From: Petunia secreta
Taxonomy: Eukaryota > Streptophyta > Magnoliopsida > Solanales > Solanaceae
Reading direction: 5' to 3'
Assembly (NCBI GenBank): GCA_029990175.1
Contig: JARKIP010000005.1
Location: forward strand, 34,233,501 to 34,297,500
Length of the DNA stretch: 64,000 nt
This document shows positions 10,199-20,376 of this stretch, in pieces. Below the pieces are notes generated by a model, which saw only the letters and a program-made list of their open reading frames with translations, was not told where the DNA came from and did no database searches. A program made the position numbers and the translations under genes. The stretch's first letter is position 1; each line of letters starts with the position of its first letter.

Positions 10199-10920
10199 TC
10201 ACCACGTTGATGCATAAGCTTCGAACGAAGCAATGGCATGGGCAGCTTTTCTCTCATCGGTCATCTCATTGGTTTCAAAGATGCGCTCCATTCTAAGCTT
10301 CCATTCAAGATACTCATCGGGATCACTAGTTCCTTTAAAGGGTGGAATAGTGATCTTGACACTGTTCAAGTTTGAGTCTCGAACACCTCTAGCCTGTTCG
10401 GGAAACTCATCTTCTCGATCATCAGCCTCACGCCCAATATTTCTTTCAACATTTGCGCCTCGGCCTCGACCTCGGAAATTTCCACGACCTCGGTGAGCCT
10501 GCCTTCGTTGAGCGAATGGCGGCTCACGCTCATATTCGTCCTCGAGAAATTCCTCTTCATCAACCTCCTCGGTAACGGCTCCAAGATCTCTTCGGGCCAC
10601 TGGAGGTGGTATTCTTTCTCCTCGGGGAATGCCCAAGTATAAGCAGCTTGGGGATTGCCCAAGTTAAGTTCTCTTCGAATTGCTTCACTTGTCAACTGAT
10701 GTTGTCGTACAAGCTCAGCATACAGCTCAGGTTTCATCGGAGTGGTTTGGCTAGTTCCAGCGCCGGACCCATTCATGGCCACGGACGCACTTCCTTGTTC
10801 GAGTTGAGTTACTCGAGCACTCACTCCTCTCACATCGGCACTGACACTTTGTATCGTAGCCATGAGATCGGCTAACGACACCTCGGGCTTCTCAATGCCT
10901 TTGCCATCATTTCCAGCCAT
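10199..10920 (-). pseudogene. Gag N-terminal part of G1, frameshifted and stopped
   Basis: The gag ATG is at 10,920, after a candidate splice acceptor and GTACC (TTGTGCAG|GTACCATGG). The protein begins MAGNDGKG, with a short SLADLMATIQ helix, then RELNLGNPQ. Near 10,620-10,640 the frame shifts by one. The other frame continues through an Arg/Gly-rich run (RGRGNFRGRGRG) and VKITIPPFKG to ASTW, then a TGA at 10,199-10,201 where relatives have Trp (ASTWWES in G4). One frameshift plus one nonsense codon disable gag while pol stays open. Confidence 0.85.
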
Positions 10921-11448
10921 GGTACCTGCACAAGTCAAAGATCAAACAAATGTTAGGGTTAGAAATCACCTCACACACTCCCTCACCTTTGATGGGTGGC
11001 ACTCGGGTCCACTCAATTTATGGGTTCGGTTTTTGATCACTCAATGGACTTGTTAACAGTGGCTCGTCCAATTGATCGGTCCTCTAAGATCCTTCAAGTT
11101 CGACAATAGTCACTGCCTCTTCGGGAAGAGTGAAGTGATGTTCGACTCGATGGAACGGACTCTTTTTTTTTAACTGAGCTCGGGGAGTCAAAAGAATTTC
11201 TACGAAGTTTGGACTTCGGTCACCCCTTCGGACGAATTCCTATCAGCTTAAAAGAGTTAGTACGACCTCGAGTAGGACAATTACTCAAGAGATCCACCAA
11301 CTAGAATTTTGACACGAAAGAAAGTGAGAACCTAGGAGAATCTACCCTTTGATTCCCTTTTGGAATCTTTTTCGATCACACCCACTCCTGTCCGTACAAG
11401 AGTGGTCCCTCCTTGGTACGGATAGGGTTTTACCTTATCCACTTTCCC
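10921..11448 (-). other. G1 leader, gag-proximal part
   Basis: Untranslated leader between gag and the N1 insertion. No convincing ORF. A candidate 3' splice site (CAG ending at 10,926) lies immediately upstream of the gag start. TTCCC at 11,444-11,448 is one copy of the N1 target duplication. Confidence 0.7.
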
Positions 11449-12221
11449 TGATAAGACCCAAATAGGCGGAAGCGACAAACTAAGATGCGGAAGCAATAAT
11501 CATAAGATAACAAGAAATAGGGAAGGGGAAGAACAGAAAGTAGAAGAAAAGAACGAATCAAACTAAACAATTAGATTGATTCAAAAGGGAGAAGAGACTT
11601 GAACCATTAAACGGGACTCACACTAGCGGTGATCCACCATGGATTCAACGTAAAAGATACATGAAGTCAACGCTTCAACAAGAATGGCCAAGCCTATTCT
11701 ATCTTCTCAATTCTATCTTCAAAACCAGCTAAGGTTTGATGAGGCTAAGTGAAGTATTTATAGGCTTCACTTAGTCATAATAAAAGGTCTAAAGTACCCC
11801 CAAAGTGGGTTAAAGCAAATAAGGCCACGCAGGGCTATAGTTGGAAGTTCTTGCAAAAAGAAGTAAAATATCCCGTAGGCCTTCACAGGGAGAGGCGCTC
11901 CGCCTCCAGGTTGAGGCGCTCCGCCTCCTGTGCTGAGGCGCTCCACCTCCAGTTGAGGCGCTCCGCCTCCTTCTGTTCAGCTCTCTGCTTTTTGGTAGGC
12001 GCTCCGCCTCAGTTTTGAGGCGCTCCGCCTCCTTCTGGAACTTGTGCAAGAGGCTCAAAATAAGCTTGGGGTGGATCCCCTTGGAGCCCAAGTGGTCCTC
12101 CATCCATGGTGCTCAAAAGCATGATCTTCAAGTTGCTTCCGGAGGCCTTGATAGTACTCCTTGTGCTCTCAAGCCTTGGCTCTTGATGGTTGGCGCTTTG
12201 GCTTCAATTTGGGTCTTATCA
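11449..12221 (-). repeat. 3' LTR of N1
   Basis: 773 bp, TGATAAGACCC...GGGTCTTATCA. TATAAATA box on the minus strand at 11,755-11,762. Palindromes at 11,892-12,032. Confidence 0.95.
11892..12032. repeat. GAGGCGCTCCGCCTC palindrome array, N1 3' LTR
   Basis: Six copies of GAGGCGCTCCGCCTC or one-base variants within 141 bp. They lie about 130-270 bp upstream of the TATA box on the minus strand. Each can fold as a 6-bp stem with a 3-nt loop. Confidence 0.9.
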
Positions 12222-12257
12222 TCCTCCCCTTCTTGAAATGATTTCGTCCTCGAAATC
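12222..12257 (-). promoter_or_regulatory. Polypurine tract plus hairpin, N1
   Basis: Minus strand: GATTTCGAGGACGAAATC (12,240-12,257), then AGAAGGGGAGGA abutting the LTR. Same 36-nt span as in the autonomous elements although no pol frame reads through it in N1. Confidence 0.85.
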
Positions 12258-12302
12258 AAACCATCAAGCCTACATTCAAACAAGCACAAACAAAGCTTCC
12301 CA

Positions 12303-15260
12303 CTACAAGAGTAGGTTAGTGCCAAAAGTGGGGGAAAACACACTCTTGTGATAGAGACAAGCATCAATACCAATGAAAAAGCTCATGTCTCCCAAGGAAA
12401 CGACAAGTACTTGACTCACAAAGAAAGTGCACCCAACACAAGAACACACAAAGAGATCAATAGGACATGGAACATGCAAGATATAGCAATCCCTATGACC
12501 CCTAAGCTTTTGAGCAACACACCAAACCTTCAAGTCAACATTATCACACTGTAACACATCGGCTTTGGCATGCTCAACACCCAAGGTGTGATCAACATGT
12601 GGAGTGGAGTAAACAAAATAGTTCAATTGGCAACTAACATCAAATACTCCACTCCCCTTCTTGGAAGCACTCTTACACAAATCAAGAGTGACTTCCTCAC
12701 CTCCAAATCCAACTCCAAGACAATCCCCCGTACTAGGCAAACTCCAAAGGAAGGTCTCCAAAATCGGCCCATCATCATCATAGTCCACACAATGAAGGTT
12801 AGGACTACTAGAAGATGGTTCAACACAACCAAAATCAAGACCACTCATCCCGCTTGGAGTTCCAAACAATGGATCGTCTATAGAGTCTAATTTTTCAAAC
12901 CATGGAGGTTCTATTCTATTACCAATCCTAGTCCGATACAGTTCGCTTCCACAAATGAGATCATGTTCACACAATGGAAATGTAAAAGCATGCACCTCAA
13001 ATTCATGGTCACCCAAAAACATAGTATCAAGACTAGGTTCTTCACTCTCTCCCGAGGAGTTATCGAAAACAATTCGATCCATCTCATTCACTAGGGACTC
13101 CTCAAGGTCACTACCAACCTCACTACAACACATAGGTCCACCATTATCAAGCAATTCATCAAGGGTAAGAATAGGGCATTCATTCAACTCATCTTCCCCT
13201 TTATCAAATATAGGTGGGGTGTCAAAACAAGGGTCACAAATAGGGTCAACCACACAATCTTCACTAGAGAGAGGTTCAATGAATATCGAGCTCACATCAT
13301 GACGTGGCTTATCATACCTCTCAACTAATAGTTCACAATTACACACATGTTGACCATTTGACTCTACACTAGTTGCAAACACATTGTAATCATACAAATC
13401 ATCAACTAGTGTTGAGTTACTACAAACACTACCATAAGACAAGGAAGTAACATGTTCAAGGGAAGAACTATCACTTACCTTTGAGTGGCCATCTTGCTCA
13501 CTCAATGCACTTGAAGTATCATGGCTAGTTCCTCCACTTTGAAGCTCACATTGAAGATCTTCTTCAACTTGTCCTTCTTTCTTGGGACGTGATTGAGGCT
13601 CTATTAGTTTGCCTCCAAGAGTACCTACACAAGCATTCACACAAGTAGAAGAAAAAGATAAAGGGTTAAGGTTAGAATAAGGGGTGTCCTCACTCTTTTT
13701 CCCCTCTTTCTTTTCCCTCAATTTCCTTTCAAGGTTAGGTGTAGATTCGGGTGGTGACATCCCACTCACATCACTCAACACATCCTCTCCTTTTTCCGCT
13801 CGAGGAATGTCACCGGTCACTCCCTTACTCCTCTCAATCTTTTGTCTCTCAAATTCGGGTGAGTTGGGACGAGGCCCAAGAATACCCATAGCCGGAGTAG
13901 GTGGACTTTTAACATCAATCCGGAATCTAGGACTAAGAGACTCATCACTTGATGTCTCTTTCTTCTTGGTAGGTGAACCACTTGGCTTTGGAGCTTGTGA
14001 TTTGGGGTTCACCTTGTCGACAATTGTCAACTCTTTTCTTGCACTAGTCCCACTGTTGCTTGTGATTGTAGGACTTTTAGTTTGCTTTCTTGCATCCTTG
14101 GATTGAGATACTTGCTCCTTTCCCCTTTTCATAGGCCAAGAGAATGTACTAGGATAGAACTTAAACTTTGCCCGGCAAGGTTCAATGTCATAAGTTCTTT
14201 GCCCCTTGCTCAATTTGTACACATCCTTCACGATATCATACCGCACCCTCTTACCTTGCAACCACGGTTGTCCTAGCCAAACACCATAATGCTCCATGGG
14301 ACACACATCACACCAAATATATTCCTTGTAACTCCCTTGAGATATGAGTACCCGAGCTTCACTAGTAATCCAAACTCCTTGATACTCATAAGGATATTTC
14401 AATTTGTAGCATGGTATCTTTAGTTTATTAACCCAAGAGACATTAACAAAATTGGCATAGGCTTCACTAATCTTGAGCAAGCATCCTCCTCTACCATTCA
14501 CCTCAAAAATGAACCTACACTCACACATGTCTTGTATAGGATCAAGTCCAAGAAAATCATCACCCCTACGTTGGGTTCTCCTTATCCCTCCACTAGTGGC
14601 AACACCACTAGAACACCCTCCACTTCCCGTCACTCTTCCAACATTAGAAGTGTTGTTGAAAGTTGGGGAAGAAATACCACTATGGAACCTATAATTGCCT
14701 CTCGCCTTGGTTCCATAGCCCATAGTACCACTCCTACCACCACTACTAGAGCAATGCACCCCCGTAACGGTAAGAGCAATACCATTTCTCCTTCCACCAT
14801 TCACATGGGAACTAGAAGATGCAAACCTCCCATTTCCCATGGAATAACCACCACCTCCTCCCATACTAATGGAAGGACCTCTACTACTCCCTTGCTCACC
14901 ACAAGCAACATCAAGAGAAGATGCAAATGAACAATTCTCATAATCAACCTCATCACCAATTCTCTCTACGTCACTATCATCATGTTCAAATTCATCACAA
15001 GAAGAGTAAGTAGGATCATCATACCTTGAAGCATCACCATCTTCATATTCTTGACTTGGAGCATAAGATTCTTCACATTCATCTTCGCAAGCCCCATAGT
15101 CTTCTTCATCTTCATAATCAACATAGTGACCCGCTTCATCATCATATGAGCCTTGGTTCCCCGAATCGTCATAGCAATACCCATCATCACCATCATAGGA
15201 ACCATAGTCTCCATCATCTCCGCATGAGTCATACCCTCCACAATCGTCATCCGAAGCCAT
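12303..15260 (-). CDS. N1 ORF: acidic N-terminus, degenerate protease-like domain, X domain
   Basis: 985 residues from ATG 15,260. Residues 1-110 are Asp/Gly/Tyr-rich (e.g. YGSYDGDDGYCYDD); about 130-235 are Gly/Ser-rich. At about 240-370 a segment resembles the gypsy aspartic protease core (LISQGSYKEYIWCDVCPMEH, then LGQPWLQGKR), but the catalytic DSG is absent. Next is a Lys/Ser/Pro linker with SGSPTKKKE and ERQKIERSKG, then EKKEGKK, and a long Ser/Cys/acidic region with FEVHAFTFPLCE and ASKKGSGVFDVSC. The C-terminal residues are hydrophobic. Compared with D, an extra G near 12,330 shifts the last about 30 codons. The same blocks recur in W0, A, B, C, D and N2. Function unknown. Confidence 0.85.
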   Translation of the reverse strand: MASDDDCGGYDSCGDDGDYGSYDGDDGYCYDDSGNQGSYDDEAGHYVDYEDEEDYGACEDECEESYAPSQEYEDGDASRYDDPTYSSCDEFEHDDSDVERIGDEVDYENCSFASSLDVACGEQGSSRGPSISMGGGGGYSMGNGRFASSSSHVNGGRRNGIALTVTGVHCSSSGGRSGTMGYGTKARGNYRFHSGISSPTFNNTSNVGRVTGSGGCSSGVATSGGIRRTQRRGDDFLGLDPIQDMCECRFIFEVNGRGGCLLKISEAYANFVNVSWVNKLKIPCYKLKYPYEYQGVWITSEARVLISQGSYKEYIWCDVCPMEHYGVWLGQPWLQGKRVRYDIVKDVYKLSKGQRTYDIEPCRAKFKFYPSTFSWPMKRGKEQVSQSKDARKQTKSPTITSNSGTSARKELTIVDKVNPKSQAPKPSGSPTKKKETSSDESLSPRFRIDVKSPPTPAMGILGPRPNSPEFERQKIERSKGVTGDIPRAEKGEDVLSDVSGMSPPESTPNLERKLREKKEGKKSEDTPYSNLNPLSFSSTCVNACVGTLGGKLIEPQSRPKKEGQVEEDLQCELQSGGTSHDTSSALSEQDGHSKVSDSSSLEHVTSLSYGSVCSNSTLVDDLYDYNVFATSVESNGQHVCNCELLVERYDKPRHDVSSIFIEPLSSEDCVVDPICDPCFDTPPIFDKGEDELNECPILTLDELLDNGGPMCCSEVGSDLEESLVNEMDRIVFDNSSGESEEPSLDTMFLGDHEFEVHAFTFPLCEHDLICGSELYRTRIGNRIEPPWFEKLDSIDDPLFGTPSGMSGLDFGCVEPSSSSPNLHCVDYDDDGPILETFLWSLPSTGDCLGVGFGGEEVTLDLCKSASKKGSGVFDVSCQLNYFVYSTPHVDHTLGVEHAKADVLQCDNVDLKVWCVAQKLRGHRDCYILHVPCPIDLFVCSCVGCTFFVSQVLVVSLGDMSFFIGIDACLYHKSVFSPTFGTNLLL

Positions 15261-16541
15261 AGTCGTAACCCAAGAGTATAGGACCTCACAAATTCACTCC
15301 CTCACGTGTATCACTCAAAAGATGTCACTCAATTTTCTTTCCACTCGTGTATACACTCAAGGTCGTTGGCTTTTGTGACCGCACTCTATTGTTCTCACCA
15401 CTCAAGCCTTATCCCACTCAAGACCTTCTTGTCTCTTAGTAATCACAATGGCAAGATCAATCAACTAATGCACCCAAGTAATGGTTCGGAATGGAGTTTA
15501 AGGGACTCGATGTACGGAAGCTAATTTAATGCGCACTTGAAGCAAGCAAGTTCTACGACTTTAAGTAAAGACTCCAAGACACAAAACACCCTAAAGGATC
15601 AAAGATTAGTGTTAATAAAGTAGGACTAATACCCTAGAAACACTAACCACGAAGTTCGGAAGCAAAGAACAAGCGAAAACCTACAAGAAAACTACCCGAA
15701 AAAGGCTTCAGGTGTGAGGCCCTCCGCCCTGAAATTGAGGCCCTCCGCCTAGAAATTGAGGCCCTCCGCCCTGAAATTGAGGCCCTCCGCCTCTTCAAAG
15801 TAGGCGGTCCGCCTCCTAAGCTAGGCGCTCCGCCTCCCAAATTTCCAGAGAGCTAACAAAAATGAGGCGCTCCGCCTCCTGCAACTTTCAGCACAGTTCA
15901 ACAACGTGTTTTTTGATTTTAACACCCAAAAATCCAACAGTCCACACGTTGTTTTAGCAATCCAAAGGTACCCAAATGTTGTTTTACCCACAAGGATCAA
16001 ACCCCAATGATTTTTAACAAACCCCAATCGAAAACAACGAATTCACCATGTTCATCCTCTTTAAGAACACAAGGGTTTATCAAAGGGTTTCAAAATGGAT
16101 TGCGATTCATCAAAGTAGGTGTTATATACGTTCAAATCCCACAAAATTGGTACCGATTCGTTTGTTTTTCAATGAAGCTCAATCCCCAATATCAAGTTTT
16201 CAATCCAACATCAATCCAACCCAAGAATCAAGCAAAATTTCATCAAGAACAAGTTCATCAAGGGTTTAAGGGCAATTGGGGTTTCAATTTTTCAAACTCC
16301 ACCAAATCCAACAATTTTGGTATCCAAGTAACGGGGATTCATCCACGATCAAGAATCTATAACACCCATATCAAAAATCATCCAAACCAACATGATACAC
16401 CAAATTTTTAGATTTTTCAATTTTTCAATTTTTTTGTAATTTTCTTCTTTCAATAACAACAAACAAGAAACTAAAGATAGGAATCGACCTAGGCACGAAG
16501 AATCAAGGGTCGGGGGTTTGTAGAAACAAAACCCGAGCCTT
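15261..16541 (-). other. N1 untranslated leader
   Basis: 1.28 kb between PBS and ORF, without a convincing frame. It contains a GC palindrome array (15,715-15,879) and AT-rich runs near 16,400-16,440. The PBS-proximal 60 bp match the G4 leader. Confidence 0.75.
15715..15879. repeat. GC palindrome array in N1 leader
   Basis: Four GAGGCCCTCCGCC units, then AGGCGGTCCGCCT, AGGCGCTCCGCCT and GAGGCGCTCCGCCTC. The last is identical to the units in the N1 LTRs. The same element thus carries this motif in both U3 and leader. Confidence 0.88.
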
Positions 16542-16553
16542 GCTCTGATACCA
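16542..16553 (-). promoter_or_regulatory. Primer binding site of N1 (tRNA-Met type)
   Basis: TGGTATCAGAGC on the minus strand, two bases inside the 5' LTR. Complementary to the 3' end of plant initiator tRNA-Met. Confidence 0.93.
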
Positions 16554-16555
16554 AC

Positions 16556-17328
16556 TGATAAGACCCAAATAGGCGGAAGCGACAAACTAAGATGCGGAAG
16601 CAATAATCATAAGATAACAAGAAATAGGGAAGGGGAAGAACAGAAAGTAGAAGAAAAGAACGAATCAAACTAAACAATTAGATTGATTCAAAAGGGAGAA
16701 GAGACTTGAACCATTAAACGGGACTCACACTAGCGGTGATCCACCATGGATTCAACGTAAGAGATACATGAAGTCAACGCTTCAACAAGAATGGCCAAGT
16801 CTATTCTATCTTCTCAATTCTATCTTCAAAACCAGCTAAGGTTTGATGAGGCTAAGTGAAGTATTTATAGGCTTCACTTAGTCATAATAAAAGGTCTAAA
16901 GTACCCCCAAAGTGGGTTAAAGCAAATAAGGCCACGCAGGGCTATAGTTGGAAGTTCTTGCAAAAAGAAGTAAAATATCCCGCAGGCCTTCACAGGGAGA
17001 GGCGCTCCGCCTCCAGGTTGAGGCGCTCCGCCTCCTGTGCTGAGGCGCTCCACCTCCAGTTGAGGCGCTCCGCCTCCTTCTGTTCAGCTCTCTGCTTTTT
17101 GGTAGGTGCTCCGCCTCAGTTTTGAGGCGCTCCGCCTCCTTCTGGAACTTGTGCAAGAGGCTCAAAATAAGCTTGGGGTGGATCCCCTTGGAGCCCAAGT
17201 GGTCCTCCATCCATGGTGCTCAAAAGCATGATCTTCAAGTTGCTTCCGGAGGCCTTGATAGTACTCCTTGTGCTCTCAAGCCTTGGCTCTTGATGGTTGG
17301 CGCTTTGGCTCCAATTTGGGTCTTATCA
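16556..17328 (-). repeat. 5' LTR of N1
   Basis: 773 bp, same length as the 3' LTR with five differences. The palindrome array at 16,999-17,139 is conserved except for one unit. Confidence 0.95.
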
Positions 17329-17333
17329 TTCCC

Positions 17334-18010
17334 TTTTCAGCCGACAATTTTCACCTGGGGTTTTGATGTTAAAATTTTAACCCCTTTCTTCTTCAATGGA
17401 ACAGTGACCTTGCTCCGGCGTACGGACACAACAACTTCGGTTCACTGACCACGAATTTCAACAGATCTGGATTGCTTTATCGACTCCGGTTTCAACAGCA
17501 TCGGAGGAATTCAGTTCAAGTTCTTCGAGCTAAGAATCAGCTCGTTCGAGTCGTACACTGTTACGATTTTGTAACAAGTTTCCGGCGTACGGACTTCGAT
17601 TTAAACTCAGAACTCCGATTTTTAAGCAACAAACAAACCCAAATCACTCAAGAACCACCATTCTTCATCGGTTTCAACTAAACACAATGGGGTTCGAGTT
17701 CAGTCACCATTGAAGCTCAAAACAGTCAAAAAAATTCACCAAGAAACCCTAGTCACGAAATTGGTACGTCGGGTACTCGTTGGATTCAGAACTCGATGGT
17801 GAATAAGAATCAATGGTTGTTTTTCCCAAACAACCAACAATCAAACACAATTTTTGAATTTTCTTTTTAGCACTTTTTTTTTTTTTTTTTTTTGTAAAAT
17901 AACAACACCAACAGTAACAAAATTCAAGAACACGAAAAAGGAAAACAAAGACACAAAAACGCACGAAGATAATGAACAGGATTGAGGTTGTAAGAACAAA
18001 CTCAAGCCGT
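17334..18010 (-). other. G1 leader, PBS-proximal part
   Basis: Untranslated, separated from the gag-proximal leader by N1. It contains a 20-bp A tract on the minus strand (around 17,874-17,893). No supported ORF. Confidence 0.75.
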
Positions 18011-18022
18011 GCTCTGATACCA
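18011..18022 (-). promoter_or_regulatory. Primer binding site of G1
   Basis: TGGTATCAGAGC on the minus strand, three bases inside the 5' LTR. tRNA-Met type. Confidence 0.92.
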
Positions 18023-18025
18023 AGA

Positions 18026-18776
18026 TGGTGCAATGCAAACCCGAAGGAATTGCTAAGCACAAACGCGGAAGATAAACAAGAAAGATAAAGATAGAAGCAA
18101 GACAAAACTTGCTTCTTTCGAAAGAACAGTGAGGAACCTGTCTCAAAGCTCGATCGAAAGGGATACAAGAATCACCTAAACTATGCAACAATCCTCAAGA
18201 GAACATGCCTCTTGCAAACTGAATGATCAAAGAGGAATGTTCAATCGGATTAACCGAAAGCCACAAGTCCATAAAAGCCCTCACCGGGGTTTTGCTCACG
18301 ACGGAGACAAGAAGAAATGTGCTCGGCACTTTCATTCAATTCATCAATATTCAAAAACTAGATGTCTTACAATAAAAGGGAACGAGGTTTATATAGGAAA
18401 TACTAAGGATAAACGAGTAGAAGGGTCACAGGCGACCAATGGAAATAAGCCACGCAGGGCTGAATTAAATTGTGTTCGGCAGACTTTGACTTCGGTAAGC
18501 CTTGGCTTCGGTTCTCGATTGTCTGCTCGAACACACTTGTTGCCTTCGGACGCTCAATTGTCTTCGAGCTCATTGTCCTCGATCACTTTGCCTTCGGGCT
18601 CAAATCTGAAGATAATGCCTTCGATTCTTGAGCTCGGCCACTCAGCTTCGGAGCAATTGTTTTCCTTCGGCCAGGCTAAGTGAACATGCACATCGTGCAG
18701 CAGCTTGGCTTGGCTTCTTGTCGTCGGTCTCCTCGGTGGATCGATCACTTGATCAGCACGTGATCGGGCTGCATCA
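18026..18776 (-). repeat. 5' LTR of G1
   Basis: 751 bp, matching the 3' LTR except at seven positions by my count. Flanked on the outer side by ATGTT. Confidence 0.95.
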
Positions 18777-19655
18777 ATGTTCTTCTTCGTCAAACAAGGG
18801 TGGAGTATCATAATAAGAGTCTTTATCAAAATCAAAACTAGATCTAGGCCAACACAAATAAGATAGCAAATCAAAATCTTCCCCAACTAATGAATTATTA
18901 AAACAAGTATCATATTTATTGTTCCTATCATTATCAAACTCATCTAAATAAGGTAGAGTGTTATGGTTGACGATTTTACCTTGAACCATACCTAAACCAT
19001 CTTCCTTACCTTTACTTTTCTCATTGAGATTTACTTGTTCTCTAGAAGTTATACATGGCTCACTCTTGACATGAGTTTTTAAAGATTGAAGCTTTTCCGA
19101 TGTTGGCTTCTCCATGCACACTTTTCCACAAGCACCTAGAAAAGAATCAAAACAACTAGAAGAAAGAGAAGTAGGAATGTTAGAGTTAGAATAAGAAATA
19201 TCCTCACCCAAACTCTCTTGTTTTTCATTGCTCTCAACTTCTTCATTTTCACTCTTATTTTTATCATTCTCTCCTCTCTTTTTTTGTGGCAACTCTCTCA
19301 CTTCTCTCAACTCAATCTCTCCTTTTTCCACTCTTAAGTTGCCATTTTGCTCTCCCTTACTCCTCTCGATCTTTTCTCTCTCATCCTCACTTTTTTTCTC
19401 ACAAGCAAGATCAATAAGATCAATTCCATTCCCAATTATACGATTGTAAATTGTAGGCACAATCCAATCACTATCATCATGAGTATGATCTTTACTAACT
19501 TCACTTGCATCTCTAGCTTCTCTTCTCATACGCTTTTGTTTTGCACATGAAGATTTAACATGACCCACTTTATGACACTTAGAACATTTAAGTTCTTTAT
19601 AACGAAATATAAAAAGTGGTTTAACCATGGAACCTTGTTCTTCACTTGCAAACAT
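18777..19655 (-). CDS. X-type ORF of element A, N-terminal part with CCHC knuckle
   Basis: The ATG at 19,655 directly follows a pyrimidine-rich tract ending in GAAG. Near residue 20 lies a zinc knuckle CSKCHKVGHVKSSC (C-X2-C-X4-H-X4-C), as in gag nucleocapsid. It is followed by the family blocks EREKIERSKG, SYSNSNIPTSLSSSC and YDTPPLFDEEE. The frame continues at 5,366 across the G1 insertion. There is no protease, RT or integrase. The CCHC suggests RNA binding; the rest is unassigned. An upstream in-frame ATG at 19,673 is possible. Confidence 0.75.
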
Positions 19656-20274
19656 CTTCAAAAGAACAAACAAGTTAGCGTGAAAAAATAATCTTCACAA
19701 AAAAATCACTCACACTCGTGTTTCTCTCAATAAATTGGCTTTTACCCTCTAATAATCTCACCTCTCTTGCCTTTTTCCACTCAAAGCAACTTTTGGTTGG
19801 TTCTCTTTGGATTTATAAATAAACCCTACTAATCAAAACCCTTGGTGATAAGATATAGGAGTTAGAAAAAGAATAGAAAAAGTAAAAGACCAAAACCTAG
19901 AAAGAATAGGATTTGGTAAATAGGAATAAAACCAAATAGAAAAAAGATCTTCTCTAATGAAAACCAAAACTTAGAAAGAATAGGATTTGGAATGTAGAAA
20001 CAAATAAGGAAAAGAATATAAGAAACCCAACCCAAAGAAAAAAGGAAAGATATTACTTTTCTTCCAAGGACTAGAATCCCCTCTTCTTGTTTCCTTTATT
20101 GACTAGGAAACTCAATACTACTAGATTTCTAAAAATAATGAGCATAAGCAACCAAAAAATTTCCTCCAATTTTTTTTTTCTTTTGAATTTTCGTTTTTTT
20201 TTTTTTTGTTTTTTTTTTCCTCTTTTTTTTTCGTGTTACTGTTCACTGCTACAGTAACTCTCTCTTTTCTTTTT

Positions 20275-20308
<34 letters not shown>

Positions 20309-20362
20309 TTTCTAGCTCAAAAATCCCCCAAGATAATCAAGAATGCAATCTTGATTGAACCC
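19656..20362 (-). other. Leader of element A
   Basis: AT-rich, no ORF. Long T runs on the plus strand at about 20,168-20,305 are poly-A in the element's sense. A sentence-like repeat of CAAAACCTAGAAAGAATAGG occurs near 19,890 and 19,970. Confidence 0.7.
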
Positions 20363-20374
20363 GCTCTGATACCA
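20363..20374 (-). promoter_or_regulatory. Primer binding site of element A
   Basis: TGGTATCAGAGC on the minus strand, two bases inside the LTR that starts at 20,377. It identifies this LTR as the 5' LTR. Confidence 0.9.
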
Positions 20375-20376
20375 CT

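Larger units (their letters stand above)
11449..17328 (-). mobile_element. Complete non-autonomous LTR retrotransposon N1
   Basis: 5,880 bp with two 773-bp LTRs (11,449-12,221 and 16,556-17,328) that differ at five positions by my count, all transitions. TSD TTCCC lies at 11,444-11,448 and 17,329-17,333. It has a PBS for initiator tRNA-Met, a polypurine tract with hairpin, and a single long ORF without RT, RNase H or integrase. Its leader (around 16,490-16,550) is nearly identical in minus orientation to the G4 leader at 28,440-28,490, and the LTRs share long blocks. This suggests it borrows enzymes from a G4-like element. Confidence 0.95.
5372..18776 (-). mobile_element. Complete Ty3/gypsy LTR retrotransposon G1 (hosting N1)
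   Basis: Two 751-bp LTRs (5,372-6,122 and 18,026-18,776) differ at seven positions by my count. The flanking TSD is ATGTT (5,367-5,371 and 18,777-18,781). PBS, leader, gag, pol and polypurine tract are in the usual order on the minus strand. N1 is inserted in the leader (11,449-17,328). G1 itself lies inside the ORF of element A. The domain order, protease-RT-RNase H-integrase, is Ty3/gypsy. The reading frame extending into the LTR recalls the CRM chromovirus group, but I see no clear chromodomain and leave the clade open. Confidence 0.95.

Noticed and set aside
11892..12032. Possible CRISPR-like array because of regular short repeats
   Set aside because: Units are 13-15 bp palindromes with short irregular spacers inside a plant LTR. 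No cas genes; not a CRISPR.
15026..15262. His-rich plus-strand ORF (metal-binding-like)
   Set aside because: It is the antisense of the Asp/Glu/Tyr-rich start of the N1 ORF (GAT/GAC read backwards give His codons); no separate evidence.
20168..20305. Long T runs as a possible polyadenylated retrocopy (SINE/LINE tail)
   Set aside because: They lie in the leader of element A next to its PBS, and other leaders here (N2, G1, G4) have A tracts at the equivalent place; no retrocopy structure or TSD.
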